From: Kappaphycus alvarezii
Taxonomy: Eukaryota > Rhodophyta > Florideophyceae > Gigartinales > Solieriaceae
NCBI GenBank assembly: GCA_002205965.3
Contig: NADL03000125.1
Span: forward strand, 62,001 to 126,000
DNA: 64,000 nt
Reading direction: 5' to 3'
The position numbers and the translations under genes are program-made. Below, piece by piece: positions 21,960 to 33,794 of this stretch. Position 1 is the first letter of the stretch. Each line of letters opens with the position of its first letter. Below the pieces are notes generated by a model. The model was not told the origin of the DNA and did not search any database. It was given only the letters and a program-made list of their open reading frames with translations.

Positions 21960-22260
21960 CTATTTACAGTCCCTCGCAGTCGCGTGGTGAATTTCTGCAA
22001 CATTGTCCTCGTCTGGGTGTAATTGTCCGCGTCATCAAATTTTCATAAGAAAATTTGGCAAAATCTTCAAATATTTCGACAATAAAGGGCATCTAGACGA
22101 TAGAAAGATAACAAAATCGGTGAATTTGTTTAATTTGCAAGGAAGATTTGGAAATGGAATCCAGTGCGCGGTCAGTGCTAGTAATTCAGCGGGTACGGGC
22201 CAAATACTTCACGAAAAATCTGCTAAACATTCTATCTTCTTGTAATGTCTACAGGGCCAT
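21960..22260 (+). repeat. Direct repeat, left copy (possible copia LTR remnant)
   Basis: About 300 bp that recur in the same orientation at 30725-31025. Matching landmarks include CGTGGTGAATTT, the GGCATCTAGACGATAGAAAG / GGAATCTGGACAGTAGGAAG segment and ATCCAGTGC(G/T)CGGTCAG. The two copies bracket the copia and gypsy-3 sequence, so they are candidate remnants of the copia LTRs. Confidence 0.4.
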
Positions 22261-22862
22261 TTTACCGATATGAGAACATAGTTTAGACTTAGTTTTCTTA
22301 AGCAAAAATATTCCCTTTTTTGGATTTCTGCTAACCTATAGTTTCAACAGTAGTGAAGGTCGACCAAAACAAATATTGCAGTAGTTTTAGCACTAGTCAG
22401 GGTACGAACTACGTAGTTCCACTTGATAAACTTTGAATTTAGTCCTAATTTTCCACATTTTATCTTGTGGTTGAAATTTTTAGCCGAAGTAGTATAAAGT
22501 TGAAGCCTCTGAGCACCTCTTTACCATAATCATATGTTTTTAGGATGTAATTTTGAGCAAAAGTTTACGCCCTCCGCCAAAAAAGGTTTACTCACTGTAC
22601 ATATTTGTATGATGAAGAGGTTTGTTTCATATGAGGACAAAAGTGTGGCTCGTATGAGGACATTTCTACCGCGGATAGACACTAGCGTCACTTTCTATCC
22701 TCAGCCACATCAGAAAATCCAGACTGAACCCACATTCGTCAGCTTGAATAAAAGGGCAAGTATGTCCTTTTGCGCATTCGCGTCACCGTTGCCAAGGACG
22801 CAAAGGGTGTGTTAGCCACCTTTACGGCCAGAAGGACACCACGCCTACGCTGGAGCACTATC
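22261..22862 (+). other. Leader-like region before copia gag
   Basis: No intact ORF. It lies between the repeat copy and the copia gag and may contain degraded LTR 3' end and leader. Confidence 0.3.
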
Positions 22863-25340
22863 ACAGGCCCAGCAACATTATTGTTGGCACCTTGAGCGAT
22901 CAAGTCCTCCGTGTAGCCAGGTCCTTTATCGGGATGCCGAAGGATATGTTGATCAAATTGGACAGTCGGTACAGCTCAAAGCTCACCGCATCCAAGATTA
23001 CGAAAACTTCTGGTTTGGGCTCACTGCTCTACAGAAGTCTAAATGACAATATGTCATCATATGTGGACGAAAAAGGGGACTCATTTAAAAGCTGAAGGGC
23101 ATGCTAATGACCATTGACGATGCCCTCTTGGTCGGTATTTTGGTTGCTTCGATGAGCGTGGGGTGATTAATACCCGTCACTGCATCTACTAAGACCCTGA
23201 GCGATTCGGATGTGAGCTGGAAAGAGGTGGCTAATCGTTTCATCGACGAAGCCATGTCACTTTTGTCCATATTTATGGACCGCCCACAAGGGCCAGCATC
23301 GCTACCTTCTCATCGTGACAACTTTGAGGAAAGACCAACCATTGGATGAAAAACTGCTTCCTTAACCCGCTCTGGAAAAATACAAGTTGAGTTTCGATGA
23401 GAATGAGTTGTCCAAAATGCTCTGCACAACTACTCATTCGTCCAAGAATGTTCGTCGTCGTGACAAATCCAAAAAGAGCAACCGCGTTAACTGGGGCAAT
23501 CAAAGTCGAAGTGCTGCATTTGGCCGTCATGATAATGCTGATGCTCCTCGCAAGGCTGATAGGATGATTCTTTACAGTGGAACGACAGCTCATGTAACGA
23601 CATACGTTTACCGAATGACGGAAAAGAAACCTCATACTGGGCCCATTACGTTGGCCGATGAGTCCCCAGTATGGTCAAGCTACTGAGATAGTCGCAAGGT
23701 TAAGTTCATTGCCGAGAACGGAACGAGGAAAAATAGTTTGTCTAATACCTTAGTTGTATCTGATGCCGGCCTCAGTCTCCTCTCGGTTCTTGCCTTGACC
23801 AAGAAGGACATTGGCGTATTATTCATGCCCTTTTTGTCCGTATTAAATGATCTAAGAGACGATATTCCATAGTGGGGTACGCTCAACAGGACCAAGATAA
23901 ACTTTATTTTACTCGTGACTACGGACATACGTCTCCGCCGACGGTTTTATACAAAGAGAGGATAATGTAGTTGAGGCCATGACAGCGTCCGAAATTTGAA
24001 CAACTAAGGATCAGCACACAAACGATTCGGACCAAGCAGAACGTGGAACGGAATCTGAAAACACAGTAGAACAATCCCAAGCCAAATATGTACAGACCGA
24101 GACGAACAGTACGGGGTGAGGATGAACTTAAATCGTCTGATATATCTAGTGGACCAAGTAGGACACGGAACTATCAGGAAACTTCTGAAGAGACGTGAAA
24201 ACTCCGTTTTGGTCACGACTTACCAGTACTGACCGTTAGAGGGGAAATCATTAAAGGTCTACTACTTCATGTCTCATGCTCATCGGCGAAATGCAAGATC
24301 CGCCTTAAAGGAATATTTAAGTGTCTTTTCTCATGTTTCGTAGCAGATACGGACAATATCGGAACGATGCACGTCTATATCTAAGGCTAGATTGGGACCC
24401 GGTCCACAAATGTGTCACAAGTACTTCGTGACCACCGTGAAAGAATTTTCCAGGTTCACGGCAGTTCGTCCATTTCGGTCAAAAGCAGATGCCGTGGACG
24501 GGGTACTGCTCGTCATCAAATGATTTAAGAGGCAAACAGACAACTCTGTTCGAAAGCTCTATATCCATGATGGAACGGAATTCCGGAAGGCATTAGACTA
24601 TCTAGTGGAGGAATGGCTAGAAGTCTCAACTACGACGACTCATTTGCCCGAATCAAATAAACTGAATGAGCGGACGCATCAGGCAATTTTTTCATTAGAC
24701 TGGATATTTCTGCAGGGTTACAAGCTACCAGAAAAGTATTGGCCCAATGCAGTCCGTGTTGTCGTAGATTGCCGAAATTTCATCCCTCGCAAGAACCGCG
24801 AATCGGCCTACGAGATCGCTTTGGCCACCTACCGCCGGATATTGGTCATCTTTGTCCATTTAGATATCAAATAGTATGCCATCAACCTGTTCATAAGCTT
24901 GCAACATTCTCCGCTCGGAATTTATCTATACCACCAGGCCGGTGGAGCATGCATAGTCCAAACTAGGGACATTTTCTTCTTGAAAAGCAACTTAAAGCCT
25001 TTGAGGACAAATTCCTGGGAATGGAATTAATTGACAAGAAGACCAATTATGCGGCCAGGCTCGATAACACTAATGATGAAGTGGATATTAAGCCCGCCCA
25101 TTCGGACCATACCAATTTGGTTGTGCCCAATCCGTACATCACTGAAGATTTATAGACATGCACTCCAGCTGAGCCAAGACAGTTTGCAGCGTCCAATGAC
25201 AAACAGGAAGAAAAGGACAGTGGAAGCCATCAAGAAGAGGATGAAGGAACTTTACCTGCGACACACGGCCCATTAAGTCTACGTCCCAGTCAAAACCCAA
25301 ATGTACGCAAGCTAACGAAGATGGAAATTTAGCCTGATTC
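22863..25340 (+). mobile_element. Decayed Ty1/copia element: gag, protease, integrase
   Basis: Plus-strand frames show copia order. Gag: LRVARSFIGMPKDMLIKLDS and SLLYRSLNDNMSSYVDE, then PVTASTKTLSDSDVSWKEVA and NRFIDEAMSLL (22880-23260). Protease: MILYSGTTAHVT with GPITLADESPV (23565-23670; D-S-G is Y-S-G), then LSNTLVVSDAGLSLLSV. Integrase core: YFVTTVKEFSRFTAVRPF, RKLYIHDGTEFRKALDYLVE, KLNERTHQAIFSLDWIF and LPEKYWPNAVRVVVDCRNFI (24420-24790). The protein-level order PR-IN before any RT distinguishes it from gypsy. No RT or RNase H follows; the element is lost at about 25340 where gypsy-3 begins. Confidence 0.75.
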
Positions 25341-25606
25341 AGATGAACAAAAATTATCAGTCTCCTCAATACAAAAGAACGCCCGAAATGAATACCTATC
25401 ATCTCATCCAGCACGGCATGCAAGCACAGCTAGCGCAGTCTTCCCAAAGTTTCATTTACAACATGCTTTCTTGCTCAAAACAAACGTCCCGTCTCGTCAT
25501 TGCTCTTCCATTTCGTCTTCGAACCGACAGCAAATGCCCACCGTAGTTCAGGGGGGGTTATTTTGTTTCCCTTTTCTGGCCCGGTTGCACCTCCAGTTTT
25601 CGGAGG

Positions 25607-26330
25607 CTAGAAGCTACGTCTCTCTTCCCTTAGATTCCATTTCAGCAACTTCAAAATACTCTTGTACCATTCTAAGTTTCCATACATTACCTCAAATGGG
25701 GAGCGCCTGTCGCTGCCATATGTACCCCTGTAACCGTACAAACCCTTTATCGTAGCGTCCTCCGAGGATGCGCCATTTCCCGGCATGATCCTTGTTATGG
25801 GCTTTTTGACTGTTTCCACCATCCTCTCTGCCGTACCGTTAGACATAGGAGAATATGCCAGGACCATTTTGCTCATAATTCCGTTTTTCCTCATAAATTT
25901 GGCAAGAGATGTAGCCGTAAAGCGAAGCGCGTTGCCTGAAATAATTCTCGTAGGCAGAGCTAAAGACTCGATTATTCCCTTCTTAATAAATTCAATGGCT
26001 CCCTCGGCGCTGGCGTCCTTAACCGGCATTGCAGATGGCCAACCTGTCAGGTGCTCAATTCCTATGAGAATTTCTTTGTTCCCACAAGGTTTTTCCTTGA
26101 AAGGGCCGGCGATACCTAGGGTGAATGTATCAAATAGCCAGGTGATAAGAATAGTGAGAGTGGATTTGTATTTTTGGACTGGAGTGAATTTTTGGCAACC
26201 ATCGCAACTTTTCACGAAGTTATAGATGTCTCTGTGAACGTCTGGCCAGGAAAATCATTCCGTGATGAATGTTTTCGTTGTGCTAAGACCCCAGTGGCCT
26301 AATTCATCATAGAAGGTTCTAAAAATCTTG
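25607..26330 (-). pseudogene. pol: gypsy-3 integrase
   Basis: The frame at 25607-26215 (202 codons) starts at the end of the HHCC zinc finger (CDGCQKFTPV) and contains the catalytic core: FKEKPCGNKEILIGIEHLTG, ALPTRIISGNALRFTATSLA, AYSPMSNGTAERMVETVKK. The block IISGN should be I-I-S-D-N, so one catalytic Asp is Gly; the final Glu of AERM is kept. It stops about 140 bp before the 3' LTR, so this copy lacks the C-terminal Pol extension found in gypsy-4. Confidence 0.7.
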
Positions 26331-26537
26331 CTTCTTTTACTTATTAGAGCCATTATCGGGGGACCTGCTTTTGTCAACCGAAAAAGTTTTTCTTCGCATA
26401 CCAAAACTACTTTTGGTTTCCTCTCACCCAGTCCCTGTGTACCCTACCACTTTTCTTGATCTCCAGCCTCGTCAGAAATTGAAAAAGGGATTTTAGTTTG
26501 GCTTCGAGGTCACCCGAACAAGCCGTATTGTCGATGG

Positions 26538-27720
26538 CTACTTCGGCAATACGTTTTTCTGCGTCTGCGACGTGTACGGTCGGACCCTTGGATCTGGAAA
26601 GAGAGTCTGCTGGCTGGTTGACACTTCCCGGTCGGCAAATGATTTCAAATCTGTATTCTGCGAATAAATCGAGCTATCGTGCCAAACGGTTGTGGACGTC
26701 TTTCTTCTTGAGCGCAGTTTGAGGGCCTGATGGTCTGTTATCAACTCAAATTGTTCTGGTGACAGGAGGTAGACTCGGAATTTTTTAGCGCAAACAACTC
26801 CACCAGCGCCTCTTAATCTCATGCTGTGTACCACCTTTCGACCTCATTCATTGTACGACTAGCGAACTGTACTGGGTGTAGCTTTGCCTTTTTCATCTCT
26901 CTGGGACAACACTGCGCCGACTGAGTGCTTTGAATCGACAGATTCGACGACTAATTGTTTTTTGAAGTTCGGATATTTGAGTACGGGTGGTTTGCACAAT
27001 TTCAGTTTTAGCTCGACAAAAGCGTTTTCCATTTATGGGCCCCAGACAAACTTTCCGGCCTTTGAAGTTAATGTGTGTAGAGGGGCGGCTATGTTAGCTA
27101 AATATGGGATAAAAAGTCTGTAGTACGACGCCAAGCCAAGGAAGCTACATATTTCAGTTTCAAAAGTCGGGCTGGGGTCATTTTTTATCCCAGAGGACTT
27201 TTTTGGGCAAAAGTCAATACCACTGTCGTCCACCACATTACCAAGTAATTTGATAGACATTTGTGCGAAGCAGCACTTGCTCAGTTTGATTTTCAAGTGA
27301 TACCGTGATATCCTTTCCATCACTGCCCTAATGTGGTCCAGATGGGACTCTATTGATTCCGAAAATATCACTAAATCGTCTATATACACTCTTAAAAGTG
27401 ATAAAGCCTTGAATACTTCATTTATAATCCTTTGAAATGTCGCCGCTGCATTCATAAGATGAAATGGCATCACTTCGAATCTGAAAGTGCCAAGTTTGCA
27501 GGTTAAATTTTTCATAGCTTTGAAATCTTCAGAGACAGGTATCTGCCAATATACTTTGTACACATCTATAGATGAAAAGAAGCGCTCTCTTTTCAATTCG
27601 TCTAGAATATCTTCCATGTTTGGAAGATATAGTCGATTGGGGATCATTTTTTGGTGAAGAAAGCGACAGTCGATACAAAACCTCGACCTACCGTCCCTTT
27701 TACGAAGGATAAAAACTAGA
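26538..27720 (-). pseudogene. pol: gypsy-3 reverse transcriptase and RNase H
   Basis: 27033-27647 (204 codons) encodes RT from IPNRLYLPNMEDILDELK to the connection domain, with SSIDVYKVYWQIPV, FEVMPFHLMNAAATF and an intact YIDDLVIFSES. Upstream, FILRKRDGRSRFCIDCR sits in another frame. RNase H follows in pieces (VCAKKFRVYLLSPEQFELIT and DHQALK at 26650-26790), with frame changes and a stop. The intact Y-I-D-D indicates the RT decayed later than that of gypsy-2. Confidence 0.7.
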
Positions 27721-28439
27721 AGAGACCAACCTGACTAGGTTGGCTGAATAATGCCGTTTTGTAGCATATTAGCGACGTTTTATTGTATAATTCCTTCTCA
27801 TTTTGGTGGTTGAAGTGTTTTTCTATGTAAACTGGGCGGTATTTCTCAGCTCGAAAATGTGCGTGACAGGTACTTGGGCCGGTCGCAAGTCCCAAGCGTC
27901 CCAGGCGATCACTTCGTTTAAGGTAAGTATTGTAGCAATTTTCTCCGATTCAGGGAGAGAAGGTTGCTTCAGTTTGTTATGAATAGCCTTCAATTTTTCC
28001 GTTTTGCCCATCATCTGTATGATCTAATCATCTAGTTCCATTTTGGAATTTTTGTAGGTACGGCTAGAATATGTTCGACTGCCGCCACAGTGTTTTATCT
28101 GAGATCTTTGTAATGAGGGAGCCATTGTGCGCCATAATACAGCACTTACGGCCTTCTTTTGCTATCATATGGCGTCCTTTGATGTCTCTTGTGCGATCTT
28201 CGCATAAGGCTACGTATTCGTAGATTTGTGCGGGTCAAATCATCCTATTGCAACCCATACGGTAGCTGGGATCTGCATCGCCGTAGGAGAAGCTCAGAAT
28301 TTTCTCTCCGTCCGATTCTGTTAGCTCTTTCTCTATCGTGACTTCTGAGCCATAGCTATCATAATTGGATGTGAAATCTTCGCTATAGGTCCCACTATAT
28401 TTCCGCAAATTCTTTCTCTTGTCGTAAATCAATTACAGC

Positions 28440-30090
28440 CTCACTTGGTTCCCTTCAATTTGGACTTAGACTGTTTGATTCTCCTGGTCGATACAAGCTT
28501 CCAGTTGCTCCATTGTTGGGCACCTTATAATTGTGTCAAAAGGAATTTCTTGCATCTTTAGGAAGTCTAAACTCACTGTCATCTCCGATAAGAATACTGA
28601 AACCTTTTTCGGTAATGCCGAGGCAGTGAAAAGCGGTCTCTTATGAGATAGTTATCCTCCTAGTTGTCGGAAGCATGTCAAGGCCCAGTTCCTCGACAAG
28701 ATTCCCTGAAATAAGATTTGGGACTGCTCCAGAGATAAATAAAGACGGTGAGTCCCTTCCTAGCATCTTAACAGGCGCTGACTTGAAAACGTCTGGCGGT
28801 AGCCTTTGCAGAGATGACAGCAGTCCTCTTCCCCCTTGCCAGTCTTTCCGGGCCTAAGGAACTTCTTCAACTCTTTCCTCGCATTTTCGGCAATGCCTTT
28901 CAGTAACTGTCCAAAAATCATACCGGATGGAGCCGTAGCAAGCTTGGAAAATAGGCCACTTTTTTCAAAGTATCCTATCAAATCCCTAATCATAAACCGC
29001 GCCTTGCACATTTTCCCTGTTTTCTTTGTCTTCGAAGCCAGAGGCACCTCTGGGGCAATTTTTTGCATTCTTTTCGTTGGAAGTAACAAGGCTCTGGCAT
29101 TTATTCTAACGGTCTTGCCCGGTTTTTTCGATAGCACATTCCCCTCAGCGTCCCTTCTGGTAACGCTAACCTGTTCGGATTCCCGCGCGACTGAAACCGT
29201 CTTTGCGTTAACGGGACCCTTCTCTTGTCCGTTTTTTAACAGCTTCAGCTCGGGTCTGGATTCTACCCTTGCTTCCAGTATTCCTCCCTGGCTCCCATTT
29301 TCCGACAAACAGCTAGTCTCATGATGCCCGTACCGGCCGCATTTTCCGCAAAATGTGTTCCGGTGCGGGTTCTCAGGACACCGGTTAGCGAAGTGCCAAG
29401 GCTTGTCGCAACAGGAGCACACGTCTCCCGAATTCGGGTTCGTAGTCTGATTCTTCCTGATGATAAGAGTGAGGTTCTCGAGGTGCGAAGTTATCAAGTC
29501 CAAGCGGTTGTCTCAGTGGTTCTCTATTTTCTCCTCGAGCTTCCTGGCGTTGCTCCGAACAGACTACGACGTCGCTGCACTCGTGGCCGACCTAGAATAA
29601 TTCTTCTTTGTGTCAAAGATAAATTTCTTCGCATAGCTTTCCCCTTGCTTGTAACCCAGCGACTGGAAAGTTTCGGAGTTCCTGACGTATTTCACGATCG
29701 TATGCTTTAAATCGCCGAACACTCGAGGGCCTTTACTAAGAAGGAAAGCCGCCAGGCGTTTGTCGACCGTAGCTCCTTGCGGAGCATCCCGTACTTTGCT
29801 TCGTCGTTGAAACCTGATTTCTCGTAGAGACTGCACACCCTAACCGATGAACCCAAAAAATCCTGGAAATCTAAGCGACCTTCAATAGCCCTACGAATCA
29901 TCTCATCGGGCTCTACCGCCCTTTCGTATTCCTTAACTAGCCATGCACAAACTTTGTTAAAGTCACGGCCATTTTCATTTAAAGACTATCCGGTTAAAAA
30001 GTTTGCCTAGTACTTCACCCACACGTCGCCAGACAAATAGGCGAAAACACTTGAAGCCTTCTACTCGTCGTTCTTACCTCTCATTAAACC
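28440..30090 (-). pseudogene. gag: gypsy-3 gag and protease
   Basis: 28760-29503 (247 codons) carries two zinc knuckles in tandem: CSCCDKPWHFANRCPENPHR, with the following CGKCGRYGHHETSC. This double knuckle is a signature shared with gypsy-4 and gypsy-e. N-terminal capsid pieces lie at 29564-29901 (IRRAIEGRLDFQDFLGSSVR, VCSLYEKSGFNDEAKYGMLR). The protease trace at 28600-28735 reads ISGAVPNLISGNLVEELGLD, with the active-site D-S-G changed to I-S-G. Confidence 0.7.
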
Positions 30091-30322
30091 ATGAACATAC
30101 GTATAGAGAAATTCTTCCACGTCCTCACTCCTACTACCCTTGACCTGGAAGTAAGCAATTGTGGGGTCCATCATTCGAAAGCTATTATAGTTACTGAAAA
30201 AGCCCCCAACCTTACAAACAAACCGCCAAGTACTGTGCTACCAGTGCAACAAGCCTTGACAGAAGTATTAAATTGTATGGTGGCAATGGTGCCACAAGGA
30301 AAGGGAACCACTAACTACCTGA

Positions 30323-30719
30323 GATGAAAGTCGTTGCGAGCGACTAAAGTGCTACGGTAGATCTCTCTGCAAACTCCCTTTACACTCTGTGTTAGTTCGA
30401 CTTAGTTTGGTGAGCGTCTCACTAGGTCTTTCTGCCCCCTAATTACTCCTATCATTTCATGCAAACAGCCACTTATATAGAGTTTTCAACCCTCACAATT
30501 CGTAGCACCTATGCATTACCTATGTGCCATATCGACACCGCTACAGTACGGTGCGAAGCATCCCTCTAAAAATAATTGAAAATAAAATTGTAATTACAGT
30601 GACAACGCATCCATCGCAGCCAGCACAGCATGCCAGCTCTTGCAGCGCGGCATGCAAGCCCAGCCAGCGCAGAGTGCCAGCTTAACCAGCGCTGTCTACC
30701 CAAATTTTCATTTACAACA
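30323..30719 (-). repeat. gypsy-3 5' LTR, h-type
   Basis: Matches solo LTR-h (39521-40134). It has the GTTGCGAGCGAC block, a minus-sense TATA box (CTCTATATAAGTGG at about 30471-30484) and GC-rich GCATGCCAGC repeats in U3, and ends in TTTACAACA. Immediately inside it, minus sense TGGTTCCCTTTCCTTGTGG (about 30294-30312) is a candidate primer binding site. Confidence 0.55.
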
Positions 30720-30724
30720 TGTAC

Positions 30725-31025
30725 AGTCTATTTAATCCACGTGGTGAATTTATACAAAAACGTTCTCCTCTAGGTCTATTTGTCCACGTTCTCAATTATT
30801 CATCAGACAGTTTGGCTAAATCTTCAACTAGTACCACAACTTAGGGAATCTGGACAGTAGGAAGATAGCGTATGTAAGTCTTTTCATTTGTTAAAGTTCC
30901 AAGCTGCATGGAAACTAAAATCCAGTGCTCGGTCAGAGCGAGGAATCCAACACTTTCGGAGAAGGCAGAGACTGTTCGCAATGATCGGAGTTCTATGATT
31001 CAACGTTAGGCAATTTCTAGAAAGT
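30725..31025 (+). repeat. Direct repeat, right copy (possible copia LTR remnant)
   Basis: Partner of 21960-22260; see that entry. It directly abuts the end of the gypsy-3 5' LTR. Confidence 0.4.
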
Positions 31026-31582
31026 AAAGCGCCGTAAGAGCCTGCTGCAACCTTTCAAGCAATGCTTACTATCACCATACAGGTTGACTGAGTATCAGCC
31101 AGCTTATCTGTTAAAGTAAAAGGACCCTGTGTGCTCCCCTTTATCTCTGAAACGGTCAAAAAATAGGCGCTCTGCGAAAGGCTCAAAGTAGAGACTCCGA
31201 AGCTCTGCCTAGGATTAAAGAAGTAGCGTGGTCCGACCCCAGCAGAGCCTTCGTCCAATACGCTAGATCAGTTGTACTCTTCTTTAACGCCACCTGCTTA
31301 CTGACTGAGCTATCAGATGCATTTTCTTCGGTGTATATGCTTAGTTACTCATACTGCAGATCCTGAAACAATGTTTGAATGCATGTTCTAGGACTCCGAA
31401 ATTTCGAACCCCTTGCAGTAAACTAGCCCCAGCTACTCTTCATCCAAAAAAATGCTCGGATGGTCGCACCCCGATGCGCCTTCTATTGCTAAGAAGTTGA
31501 TAAGATCGGTCAGAAGCCACATTCTGAACCAATATTCAAAGGGGGGAAAGCTTTGAGTGTTTTTACTGTTAGCAGATATATG
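31026..31582. other. Gene-free; possible SINE-like segment on the minus strand
   Basis: In minus sense 31295-31325 reads GCATCTGATAGCTCAGTCAG followed by TAAGCAGG, which resembles the 5' end and A box of a tRNA, but no convincing anticodon arm or B box follows at tRNA spacing. A second element (TTGACTGAGTATCAGCCAGC, 31083-31102) recurs near 47961 next to LINE-B. Confidence 0.25.
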
Positions 31583-33010
31583 TGTCGGGGGTGCGCGAAT
31601 CGGAGCGGATTTTTTCGTCGCCGTCATCTATCGATCTTAAATTTACTATACTACCTCTCCTTGTCCAAAATTGCTTGTAGTTATGGTCCTTCCTCGCCCT
31701 TCCTGACCCTTGCTTATCCTTACCGCGGTCCTCTCCAAGTTCGCTTCCATTTTATCTAGATCTCTTTTTATACTGTATCTACCCCTCAAGGGCGATCCAG
31801 AATCAAGTTCTTTCTCCCTTTTCACTTGAATCCTTCTCCAAATCCTTTTTTTGAGAAAAAAGCCTCAAATTCACTACTATAAATTCCCTTGTAGATTTAT
31901 TTTACCTATTCCAAATATATATAATGCTCCCTCTGGAGTCTATATAAACCTTTTTTCCAACTTTCAAACCTTCCCGATCATTATACTCATCACACCTCTC
32001 CCTCTACCCATTCCAAACACCCTCAATTGCCTACAACTCCGCAGAGCCCACCAAAATGGACAACTTTTGCCCCTCCGGAGTCATTTCCAAAGATCGCCAC
32101 CCTCGCCTCCTAAACGCCATTCCCCTACTCCTTTTCGGCCCTACTGACCGGTATGACTATCTACGACGACAAAAGAAGAAGAAGTTGATCTGATTCGTGT
32201 GTCGCTTTTTCGTCGAGGATGAGGCGGAGGAGGTAGGTGAGAGGCAGGAGTGGGAAGTCAAGGAGGGAGCTTGGGAGACTTTCGAAGAGTGGGCAAGCTT
32301 GGAATTGGTCTACGAGAATGAGGTTGACGAGGACATGGACGATGGGGGGGAGGGAGAAATGGCGAGTGCTGGAATGGTAGGGCCGGGGCTGTACAGTATG
32401 TACCAAGTGGTTTTGAAGCTAGAACCGTATGGGGCATCTCTAGTGGTTAAGATATCTCTAAGGAGGAAATAGAGAGTTATGAGCCCGTCGCGGATACTTG
32501 TGGGGACTGTCTGGGCAGCATGGATATTTTGGAGGATTTTTTGGGATCTGATCCAGAGAATGGGAAATAAGGGGACCAGATCGATTTTTCGTTTCTTAAG
32601 TATCTTTTTTTAGAGTATATCATCCACACATACTGTTTTTATACATTTCGTAGTATCTTTTGTAGTTTTTTTCGGACTTTTGGGGTAGCCAAAAGTTGCA
32701 GACTAAACTGCTTCCTCTTGGAGAGGTCAAGCAAGTTGGCAGAAAACTTTAAGTCAAGTCAAGTCCCAAGTAGTAGAAAGTTGAGAGCCAACTTCAGACC
32801 CAAGAAACATTTTTCCTATGCTGGTCGCAGAGGATCAGTGGTAGACCCGGTCCCTGCTATATTTACTTGTAGCCCTCTCAACTTTCTTCCCTATCTGCTC
32901 CTCTTTGTTGGTTCAACTATAACACGGTAGCACTTTTTGTCGCTTTTAACATCTCCTTCTTTGGGTAGTTGGTTCTGAGTATATCCTCTCCCGGTGATTT
33001 ATCCCTATCA
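31583..33010 (+). repeat. Solo LTR-d with U3 acidic ORF, TSD ATATG
   Basis: 1428 bp, TGTCGGGGGTGCGC at the left and TCCCTATCA at the right, flanked by a perfect 5-bp duplication ATATG (31578-31582 and 33011-33015). The internal order is upstream promoter block (GTCTATATAAACC near 31938-31950), acidic ORF, then the TATA/R/U5 block shared with gypsy-4. The perfect duplication shows the whole 1.43-kb unit integrated or remained as a single LTR. Confidence 0.85.
32056..32570 (+). pseudogene. U3 acidic ORF in LTR-d (one stop, one frameshift)
   Basis: ATG at 32056. MDNFCPSGVISKDRHPR leads to LLFGPTDRYDYLRRQKKKKL, then a TGA, then FVCRFFVEDEAEEVGER, ETFEEWASLELVYENEVDED and SAGMVGPGLYSMYQVV. After a frame change near 32450 it reads DISKEEIESYEPVADTCGDC and GSMDILEDFLGSDPENGK followed by TAA at 32568. 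All blocks of the family appear in order, so the ancestral protein was about 170-185 residues. Confidence 0.65.
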
Positions 33011-33794
33011 ATATGCAAAAGTACCGGCAATTTTTTTGTAGCTACATGGCGCGTTGATTTTCACCTCTAACTCCATGTGCTTATTGGCTCGTCTATTAGC
33101 TACTTTTCAGTCACGCACAATACCACACAGGTATGGAAAAGGCGGGTTTCATTTACTATATTTGGTATTTCAGCTTAACCCCGCAGATGGACTACTAAAG
33201 TAATGTAAAATTCATTTTTGTGGAAAGTTAACATGACCGAAAATAAATTCCAGAATATAGATAGCATTCCAGCCTGGACACAAGCATAGTTGGAGGTTAC
33301 TGTCAATTCCGATGTTGCTGGAGATTAAGGCTTTAAATTTCGAGTCCCGTTCCATTGCGCGACTGTACACGGTTCTTTAGAGATCTGTGACGACAAAACA
33401 GCCTCTAGATGCCAACATCGTAAGGTAGAGATGGGAGCAAGGACTTTCTTGTTTCGCCCAGAAAGATCCGCGCGGAATCCGTGATATTTCAGTTGCTTTT
33501 TCACCCTAGCTGCGTTTAGAATGGTCAATAGTTTGAAAATACGGACTCTTGATTGATATCAGAAGGGTGAATTGATGAATGATATCTCGAAATAGTGAGT
33601 GCCACCTGCGGATCCGATAACTCCAATATCCGGCCTTTTTCTATGTTTGTAGCTACAAAGAGGTTCAATTAAAGCTTCCAGTGTCATACCATTGCATACC
33701 AAGGCGAAGTTATTGTTGTACATAGTATTGCGCTGCTGATCACTATGACAGTGAAAAGAATAGATCCCGAAGAATTTTCAGAATCTCAAGAAAT
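33011..33794 (-). pseudogene. REL-element C-terminal fragment and spacer
   Basis: The minus-strand frame 33325-33528 reads ILNAARVKKQLKYHGFRADL then VLAPISTLRCWHLEAVL. This parallels REL-2 (SLNAARNAK...RRYQSFIA, LVPVSISTLGGWHPD). It is a short relic of the endonuclease-like C-terminus. The rest of the interval has nothing recognisable. Confidence 0.45.

Larger units (their letters stand above)
25404..30719 (-). mobile_element. gypsy-3: decayed Ty3/gypsy element
   Basis: Minus-strand gag, protease, RT, RNase H and integrase lie between a 5' LTR (about 30323-30719) and a 60-bp remnant of the 3' LTR (25404-25464). Both LTR pieces end in a TTTCATTTACAACA block. The purine/T-rich stretch after the 3' LTR (CTTGCTCAAAACAAACGTCC on plus) aligns with the equivalent site of gypsy-4, which identifies it as the polypurine region. 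It lies between the copia coding sequence and the right-hand copy of the 300-bp direct repeat, so it probably inserted into the copia element. Confidence 0.7.

Noticed and set aside
31290-31330. A functional tRNA gene
   Set aside because: Only the 5' half and A-box-like bases fit; no closing acceptor stem, anticodon loop or T arm at the right spacing.
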